From: Strongyloides papillosus
Lineage: Eukaryota > Nematoda > Chromadorea > Rhabditida > Strongyloididae
NCBI GenBank assembly: GCA_005656395.1
Contig: SRSI01000050.1
Coordinates: 2,542,001 to 2,606,000, forward strand
Direction of reading: 5' to 3'
DNA length: 64,000 bases
Shown here: positions 61,440 through 64,000 of the stretch, piece by piece
Layout of the letters: every line of letters begins with the position of its first letter
Position numbering within the stretch: position 1 is the first letter of the stretch
Notes under the pieces: generated by a model
The model's input: the letters and a program-made list of their open reading frames with translations, nothing else
The model's database searches: none
What the model was told of the DNA's origin: nothing
Position numbers and translations under genes: made by a program

Positions 61440-62241
61440 AAAGACTTTTATATCTACTCGGCCAAATGTGTGTGTGCAAAAAATGCAACGTTAAGCATAT
61501 TTTGACCCCCTAGATTTCAGAATTTGATTTTGAAAATTTACATGTATATAGATTCCATTACGAGAAATTGGAATCTAAAATAAAAATTGCAAAAATCTTG
61601 CTCCATCATGGAGAAAAGTGAATCTAAAGTGCCAAAAATGGTGCAAATTTTGGATTAATGGACGCGCCGCGTTTTAACAAAATATATTATACACACTAAT
61701 TACTCAGTAAATGGACGCGCCGTATTTTAACAAAATATATCACACAAATTAGTATGTGTGTGTAAAAATTTGATCTTGACCAACCCAACTAAAGTAAGAA
61801 GTGCCAAACTGGGGTTAAATAAAATATTTACTAACGAATAGTCGGTTTCATCGTGCGCTGTGCGGCATCCAAGCTCCAATGAAGTACTTCATAAGGCTTC
61901 AGACTTCACGACGAATGTTCTGAAGTTAATTTTTAGAGGGTTTTTTTTGGGGAAATTGAAATAAGATGAATCTGAAAGTGAAGGTTTCCGTGGCATTTTT
62001 TCTACTTTAGAGTTATGGGTTGCGTTTTTTTCTTATGTAAACCTACTTTTTCAACATATGAGAAGTTAAAAATTTTTTTTAAAAATAAAAATTTACTTAA
62101 GAGATCTAGAAATTATTAAATAACGCAGTTGAAAAGATGCACGTTTAAACAACTAATTTAGCAATTTATATTATTGACATTGATAATTATAAAGTTTTTA
62201 GATTATTACACTTATTTGTAACGAAAAATAATAAAAATAAA
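61440..62241. mobile_element. left ~0.8 kb of the insertion, possible retroposon
   Basis: No coding frame. Contains a ~42-bp direct repeat (AATGGACGCGCCG-TTTTAACAAAATAT units at ~61656-61700 and ~61709-61750) and a GC-richer block at 61840-61925 with short self-complementary words (GAAGTACTTC; CTTCAGA...TCTGAAG). It ends in an A-rich tract (AAAAATAATAAAAATAAA) just before the fold-back element. The A-rich end and 7-bp duplication fit a non-autonomous retroposon; this is inference. Confidence 0.45.
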
Positions 62242-62243
62242 TA

Positions 62244-62446
62244 ACCACATCAAAAACTTAGGTTTTTGTTTTTTAAAGAACTTTTATATCTTAATATATT
62301 ATACGCGCACCTAAATGAACAAAATAAATTTTGCGAACTTTAAAAGATGAAAATAAATTTTGCGTACTAAAAAGGATGAAAATAAATTTTGATTCATTTT
62401 TGTATCACTCATCTGTATAAAAGTAGCGTCGTCTAGTGATTTAGAT
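62244..62446 (+). repeat. left terminal inverted repeat of the fold-back element
   Basis: Contains three iterations of a ~28-bp unit (GAAAATAAATTTTGCGTACT type) around 62318-62395. Pairs with 63108-63310. Confidence 0.85.
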
Positions 62447-62479
62447 TATACCGATGACTACTACAAAATTATAAAGACA

Positions 62480-63040
62480 TATACGATATAATATTCCATG
62501 TAAATAAAAATGCAAATGTAAAATCAACTTAATCATTAATTTGCCAATAGAAATTAAATATTACATGAAATTATATATCATAAGAAAGGTGTACGAAATC
62601 CTCTTAATGCTAATGTTGATAAAATTATTGTTTGGTTACTCTATTTTATTAAAATACGACACTCTCATTGTTTTTGCAAATATATTTAAATCCATTTTTT
62701 ATTCCAACAATAGACACATATTCGGCATCCTTGAAAAAATAATAATTACACAACTTTGATTTATTAAAACTTTTATGTAAAAATATAATATCATATATTC
62801 CATGTAATCAGAAACAAAAATATTAAATGTAAATTCTACTTATCAGTGATTTTTAGCAAATGAAAATAAGTAATACACGAATTTATATATCGTAATAAGT
62901 TTTCACAATATCTATTCACTACTAATAAGGATAAAATTATTGTCTAATTATTATATTTTATTAACATCATACACTCTTAATATTGTTACAAATATATTAA
63001 AATCTGTTTTTGTTTTCAACAATAGAACACGTATTTGTTA
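62480..63040. repeat. two diverged ~290-bp tandem units inside the fold-back element
   Basis: Approximately 62485-62740 and 62780-63040 align as direct repeats: ATTCCATGTAA, ATTACATGAAATTATATATC / AATACACGAATTTATATATC, AAAATTATTGTTTGG / AAAATTATTGTCTAA, and CAACAATAGACACATATTCG / CAACAATAGAACACGTATTT. Confidence 0.65.
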
Positions 63041-63107
63041 CCATTAAAATAAACTAAAAAATCAAATGAAAAGTGCACAGCTTCTTTTTAATAATAAACG
63101 ATAATTA

Positions 63108-63310
63108 ATCTAATTCACTAAACGACGCTACTTTTATACAGATGAGTGATACAAAAAGGAATCAAAATTTATTTTCATCCTTTTTAGTACGCAAAATTTA
63201 TTTTCATCTTTTAAAGTTCGCAAAATTTATTTTGTTCATTTAGGTGCGCGTATAATATATTAAGATATAAAAGTTCTTTAAAAAACAAAAACCTAAGTTT
63301 TTGATGTGGT
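63108..63310 (-). repeat. right terminal inverted repeat of the fold-back element
   Basis: Inverted copy of 62244-62446, with only a few substitutions such as CGTCGTCTAGTG against CGTCGTTTAGTG. Confidence 0.85.
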
Positions 63311-64000
63311 TATTTTTCAATTTTGTAGTACGGAGGAACTATACGTAATGAAGGTTGATATCTTAATTTCAACATTGTTCTATATACCTAAAATAATTGT
63401 TTTTTTATATAATATTTAGAATTAATTTTACCTCATCACAAGCTCCACCAACAGTGGCTTGACTATATTGTGGGAAAAGGGGTAAGATTACCAACTTATC
63501 ACAACCTTCATTAACAAGAACATTTATTCTCTCTTCAATATTGTGTGGTCCATATCTAAATGCCCAATCAACAATGAAAGGAGATTTCATTTTATTTGAT
63601 AGATTTTCAATAATTTTATTGCATTGATTTCTAGATAACGTTAGTAATGGTGATTCATCCTTCTCCATATTCCAAATACTTTTATAACAGTTTCTCTTTT
63701 TAAAAGGACGAATTGGAAGGATAAACAGATAAAGTATAGGATACCATATAAATTTACTAATTTCTATAACTCTTTGATCAGTTAAAAATTCTTTAAGATA
63801 ACTTCTTAAGTCCCAATATCCATAAGACTTAGGTGTACCTGTATTAATAATAATAATACCAGTCTTTGATGTTCTCTTGATACTATTAATATTCACAGGA
63901 AGTTTGACATGATTTGAAACAAGTGATTTCAGATAAATCAAATAAGATTGAACTTTGACATTATTATTAGACATCATTAGAATTACTCAAAGAGCAGGAA

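Larger units (their letters stand above)
62244..63310. mobile_element. fold-back (MITE-like) element with 203-bp inverted termini
   Basis: Begins ACCACATCAAAAAC and ends GTTTTTGATGTGGT, with TA on both sides (62242-62243 and 63311-63312), as Tc1/mariner-derived elements leave. The termini 62244-62446 and 63108-63310 are nearly perfect inverted repeats. The 661-bp centre has no transposase frame. Confidence 0.85.
61433..63317. mobile_element. composite insertion with 7-bp target-site duplication
   Basis: TATTTTT occurs at 61433-61439 and again at 63311-63317, immediately outside the inserted DNA. Removing 61440-63310 plus one copy of TATTTTT restores the ferrochelatase codons exactly (KIEKYIE). 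The right 1.07 kb is a fold-back element (62244-63310). The left 0.8 kb has no matching inverted ends. Confidence 0.85.
60934..63977 (-). pseudogene. bacterial-type ferrochelatase, second exon interrupted by a mobile insertion
   Basis: Coding parts: 63432-63977; then, after a 44-nt intron, 63318-63387; then, after the insertion, 60934-61439. Without the insertion the last two are one in-phase exon and the protein would be about 373 residues, the normal length. Ferrochelatase inserts Fe2+ into protoporphyrin IX. The sequence has the alphaproteobacterial pattern: IIIINTGTPKSYGYWDLRSY, FLTDQRVIEI, LPLFPQYSQATVGGA, the active-site His in FSYHGIPLKYS, SSRFGPLEWLKPYTD and the Glu in SFHTDCLETWEEL. 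No Fe-S cluster C-terminus or clear mitochondrial leader as in animal enzymes. In Strongyloides such a gene is a known horizontal acquisition. Here the 1.87-kb insertion adds stops in this frame, so this copy or allele should not make full-length enzyme. Confidence 0.88.

Noticed and set aside
61790..61825. Possible spliced-leader-like sequence (CCCCAGTTTGG on the minus strand)
   Set aside because: Resembles only part of the nematode leader 3' end, lacks a following donor and Sm site, and lies within the mobile insert.
62541..62759. 72-codon frame inside the fold-back element as a possible transposase
   Set aside because: No DDE/D motif or transposase similarity; it lies in the diverged tandem repeat and is not open in the sister unit.
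61440..63310. The ferrochelatase insert as a long normal intron
   Set aside because: No GT..AG pair at the joints preserves the frame; the perfect 7-bp duplication and fold-back ends fit a mobile insertion.

Overview
The window is AT-rich nuclear DNA from a nematode, most probably a parasitic clade IV species of the Strongyloides type. The evidence is the set of compact genes with very short introns (about 35-60 nt, TTTTAG-like acceptors), the nematode-style gene complement, tandem short M13 peptidases, and above all a ferrochelatase of bacterial type. Strongyloides and some other parasitic nematodes are known to have gained such an enzyme by horizontal transfer, whereas most nematodes have no haem synthesis.

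Layout. 1-1.25 kb: 3' end of an unrecognised gene. 1.6-10.2 kb: a gene-poor, decayed stretch with a small APV-repeat membrane protein, a polo-like kinase pseudogene, a chromodomain protein, an unknown protein with a PH-like C-terminal domain, a truncated copy of that domain beside a broken small heat-shock gene, a Cys-rich protein, and a probably frameshifted small gene. 10.9-11.9 kb: a small SATB/DVE-type homeodomain protein. 12.4-17.8 kb: three tandem short neprilysin-like (M13) proteins, the third without its zinc site. 18.5-30.4 kb: housekeeping genes (mL63, an SRA1-like protein, N-myristoyltransferase, a SWEET transporter, COG8, tryptophan 2,3-dioxygenase, aldolase). After a 3 kb gap come a sepiapterin reductase-like SDR, a PTB-RGS protein, an ABHD17-like hydrolase, a GuaD-type guanine deaminase and a four-TM protein (33.5-44.2 kb). 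46.2-55.7 kb: an EP400/Domino/SSL-1-type SWI/SNF ATPase on the minus strand, apparently in two modules. 56.4-58.9 kb: endonuclease V directly behind ALG8, with splice sites that would join them in one reading frame. 59.5-60.7 kb: an ELM2-SANT corepressor-type protein. 60.9-64 kb: the bacterial-type ferrochelatase, one exon of which is cut by a 1.87 kb insertion flanked by a 7-bp target duplication and containing a fold-back element with 203-bp inverted repeats.

The genes are not a pathway cluster. Several are chromatin or transcription factors (chromodomain, SATB/DVE, SSL-1, ELM2-SANT), and the region upstream of ssl-1 carries E2F-like sites. No tRNA, rRNA, CRISPR array or spliced-leader RNA gene was found by eye. 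Exon joins were worked out by hand from GT/GC..AG sites and reading phase and have not been tested against transcripts.
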